Positions 51,371 through 53,762 of a stretch of 53,762 nt of DNA are shown in pieces. The DNA lies in contig CAYVJA010000012.1 of NCBI GenBank assembly GCA_964451605.1, forward strand, positions 1-53,762, given 5' to 3'. Both the position numbers and the translations under genes were made by a program. The stretch is from JAQVSH01 sp964451605 (lineage in GTDB: Bacteria > Bacteroidota > Bacteroidia > Bacteroidales > UBA4181). Under the pieces are notes generated by a model, which did not search any database, was not told the origin of the DNA, and saw only the letters and a list, made by a program, of their open reading frames with translations. Each line of letters begins with the position of its first letter. The stretch's first letter is position 1.

Positions 51371-52368
51371 CCCGGATATTTTTTACCAGGTTCCCTTCTC
51401 CCTGCCTACCGGCAGGTACACCTCGTCCGATCCCACCACCCCCGTTGGCGAGTAGCTCTCTATCCGCACCCGCAGCGTTCGGGCAAAGTTTCTGCCCACA
51501 GGCAGCGATACCTCTGCCTTTCCCTCTTCGGAGGTGATCAGTTCCGGCACCCAGAGAAGCGTGGGTTGCCGGTGGTAGGTGAGGCGGTCGGGGAACTCTT
51601 TGGGGAGATATTTGGGGAGATAGAACTGACGAGGGGTGGAGTATCCGTGAAGGTAGATGGTTACCATGCCATTGGCATGGCCCCTGACAATCCCATCGCC
51701 ATTCTTGGTTGTAACTTCTATAATTTTTTTATCACCGTACGCCCGCGTATATTCGGGCGATATCATCACCTCCACACCCACCAACTCTGAAACCGCAAGA
51801 GAACGCTTCAGGTTGGCATAATATTCGTGATAATCCAGCCAACCTTGAGACGTCGAAGGCGGCTCTCCATAATAGGGAAGGGGTCTGCCATCGAATGATA
51901 TTTCCAAGCCTGTATATGCGCCTAATTCATGCTCCAATACCTCCATCAGATTACTGAATCGGTCGAATTTTCTCAGATCCTTTTCGTCGAGAACGTAGTC
52001 GGCGTTTCCGGGTCCGTTCCTATTATGGGAATTCTTGATATAGGGCTTGGCTGTAATCGCTACCTCTTCGATGTAGATCATGCCGGGGATGTGCTTCAGG
52101 CTGTCGAGAAAGGCCTGCTCCAGGAGCTTACGCATTTGGAATGTTTCCAGCAACGCCCTTACTCCGAAGCTCTGTTCGGGGAGAGTAGGCCTATAGACAG
52201 GCGGTTTTTGGATCTCATTTTGAGGGTCGAGTTCGAAGCCTACATTGAACCATCGCCTCCGCATTCGGTTATTCAACAGACAAAGAGTAATCCTGGTGGT
52301 TCCCCGCAAAGGCAAATCGACAAAGGAAAATCGTCCTATTTTGTCGGAGGTGGTCTCTTCATAATGAG

Positions 52369-52402
52369 CGGAGTCGCCCTCCGCCTGGCGGGGGGAACTC
52401 CG
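52369..52402. repeat. GC-rich imperfect palindrome within the broken surface-protein gene
   Basis: Outer arms CGGAGT / ACTCCG and inner arms CCGCC / GGCGG around a single-base loop, with CCC/GGG pairing between, give a REP-like hairpin about 34 bases long. It coincides with the frame break. Confidence 0.55.
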
Positions 52403-52868
52403 ACTCAGTGGGGCTTTTTCCGCCTCGTGTGCGCTTTTCATTTTCTTCGGGCTGAACTCTGCGCAGATACCCTCTCCAGCCGTGGGTCAGCATCACCAGA
52501 TCGAGGGCGCCTGCCACAGAATCGTATGGGTGCAAAAAGTAATATTGTGCATCTTCCACCTCGCCCTTCAAAAGACCCTGCAAAAGCATCCTGCTCACCA
52601 GCGAGGCCGATGAAGGGTCGGACAGGGAGGTAAGGCTGTCGGTTACAGATATGGCCAGCAGGGCGGGTATGGGAGAGTCGGGCTGGAGCTGTTTCGACTG
52701 TAGTTTCAGAGTGAGTCGGGCTCCGGAGAGGTCGGCGGGGGTATCGACACGGGCAATGGAGGGCTGTACCTCTACCGAGAGCCGCTGCTGCCTCAGGGGG
52801 AGAAAACAGAGCCGTTCTGCCAACGGTTCGGCCTTCTCGTTATAGAGCGTAAGCCGGGTTATCCCTTC

Positions 52869-52901
52869 NNNNNNNNNNNNNNNNNNNNNNNNNNNNNNNN
52901 N
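52869..52901. other. Assembly gap (33 N)
   Basis: The gap lies in the MG2/plug-domain gene. The coding frame differs on its two sides, so the true length is not known. Confidence 0.95.
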
Positions 52902-53762
52902 GGATATGCGGTTGCTTTGTCCCCGATCGATTGCACTACCAGAACCACCTCTCGTCCGGACTCGACCTCCTCCGGCGAGAGAGAAACGGTAACCACGAGC
53001 GTACCGGAATCATATTCCCCCACCTCTGCCTGAAGGCTTATACCCGAACTCTGAGGTTGCGGCAACGCTATGTGCTGTCCGGTAAAGAGGCGGGCCGTAT
53101 AGCTTTTGCCCGGCTGAGGGGTAATCTGGAATGATCCCATCCCCAGATGTTCAGATTGAAAATAGCAAACCAGTGAATCGTTCTGGTCAAGGATCTCCCC
53201 CTCAACTTCTATCCCGTATCCGTCGGTAGCCAGAGCCTTAAAAGCCATACGGCAGGCAATCCCTTCGATCCAGTTGCCCCCTTCGGGCAGAAAGGCCACA
53301 TCGACAAGGGGGAGAGAGTCGGTGGCTACAGCCTCTTCCCTCCCCTCTTTGGGCAGCCGGATTCGGCCCCCTGCTACACGTCTGGAATTCCCAACCTTCA
53401 CCCTACGGGAATATGGGGATCGGGATTCGACTTTTTCTACCGGCCTATTCTGCCACACCGGGAGAATACGGCGGTAAGTGTAGGTCGAGTCGAAATGCAT
53501 CGACCACTGCGTGTAGGCTCTCAGCTGGAAGAATGCCTCAGATTTTTGGTTTTCTGACAAAACAAACGAGCCATGAGCGGTGCCGTTCTTTATTTCGAGT
53601 ACCAGATCCTGCACAATCTTCAGGCGTGGATTAATCAGATCTACATAGAGCCTATGGCTGTGAGTAGTGGGTTCGAGCGTCTGGTCATTCAGCACCCAAC
53701 CGGAGAGCCAGATGGTATCGCCCGCCGCATAGACATCGCGATCGGTAAAAAGATGGATTTGC

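Larger units (their letters stand above)
51383..53762 (-). pseudogene. Large MG2/TonB-plug surface protein, 3' part, broken
   Basis: The 5' part lies beyond the window. The visible N-part (HLFTDRDVYAAGDTIWLSGWV) is an alpha-2-macroglobulin MG2-like domain. A 33-base N gap (52869-52901) with a frame change follows, then VDTPADLSGARLTLKLQSKQ and LDLVMLTHGWRGYLRR. At about 52360-52440 the frame breaks again next to a GC-rich imperfect palindrome. The sequence then resumes as a carboxypeptidase-regulatory end (KIGRFSFVDLPLRGTTRITL), a plug-like domain (EEVAITAK, IEVTTKNGDG) and a C-terminal beta part. The spacing between the HGWRGY motif and the plug is about 40-50 residues shorter than I expect for the family. 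It is probably an outer-membrane or periplasmic protein of unknown function. Either real decay or assembly error is possible. Confidence 0.75.

Noticed and set aside
1..53762. CRISPR arrays, tRNA, rRNA, insertion sequences or phage genes
   Set aside because: I looked for regular direct repeats with spacers, tRNA cloverleaf ends, transposase or integrase motifs and phage structural genes and saw none; the only tandem repeat is the short octamer at 13324.

Overview
The window looks like chromosomal DNA of a Bacteroidales bacterium (Bacteroidetes). The evidence is internal. Many genes are preceded by the Bacteroidetes sigma factor -7 box TAnnTTTG rather than by -10/-35 boxes, and Shine-Dalgarno sequences are mostly absent. 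The gene families are typical of the phylum: DUF6089, OstA-like, DUF4296, DUF2795, a gliding-motility C-terminal domain, RprX/RprY, an acyl-ACP thioesterase, and a V-type ATPase operon containing DUF2764. I saw no tRNA, rRNA, CRISPR array, insertion sequence or prophage. Coding density is very high and no gene-free stretch exceeds 300 bases.

Layout. 1-3.7 kb (minus): the start of an unknown membrane protein, then a DUF1080 lipoprotein, a Tat-exported Gfo/Idh/MocA oxidoreductase and an SMP-30 type lactonase, which together resemble an envelope-located oxidative sugar pathway. 3.8-6.1 kb (minus): a two-gene flavoprotein complex of the NfnAB/SudAB type. 6.2-13.3 kb (plus): acyl-ACP thioesterase, then an envelope-building series of DUF6089 protein, uppS, bamA, two Skp/OmpH chaperones and murI. 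13.35-13.87 kb (minus): a frameshifted gamma carbonic anhydrase. 14.0-21.3 kb (plus): a small acidic protein, a 1000-residue receiver-domain/PEP-synthase-like protein, a SurA-like lipoprotein, SurA and a frameshifted OstA-like protein. 21.3-23.9 kb (minus): DUF2795, cobalamin adenosyltransferase, an orphan LolD/MacB-type ATPase and a PflA-like radical SAM protein. 24.1-31 kb: rprX-rprY, convergent ygiQ, a Crp/Fnr regulator, a third OmpH protein and a GT2-like glycosyltransferase. 31-34.5 kb (minus): FtsB/DivIC, an amidohydrolase, DUF4296 and a type 9 secretion CTD protein. 34.6-42.2 kb (plus): UvrD helicase, rplM-rpsI-rpsB-tsf, pyrH, frr and lgt. 42.2-51.3 kb (minus): an MltF-like transglycosylase and the V-ATPase operon ntpE-DUF2764-ntpA-B-D-I-K. 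51.4-53.8 kb (minus): the broken 3' part of a large MG2/plug-domain surface protein that runs off the window.

Much of the window serves the outer membrane. It encodes lipid carrier synthesis (UppS), beta-barrel insertion (BamA), periplasmic chaperones (three OmpH, SurA and a SurA-like lipoprotein), LPS transport (OstA-like), lipoprotein maturation (Lgt) and peptidoglycan (MurI, MltF). The most intriguing unexplained protein is the receiver plus ATP-grasp fusion at 14.3-17.3 kb, which has a full set of phospho-receiver residues but lacks the phosphohistidine and PEP-binding domains of a real PEP synthase. Two genes (the thioesterase and FtsB) have a good -7 box ending exactly four bases before the ATG, which suggests leaderless transcripts.

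Sequence quality matters. There are three runs of N and three apparent frameshifts, so some of the broken genes may be assembly errors rather than true pseudogenes.
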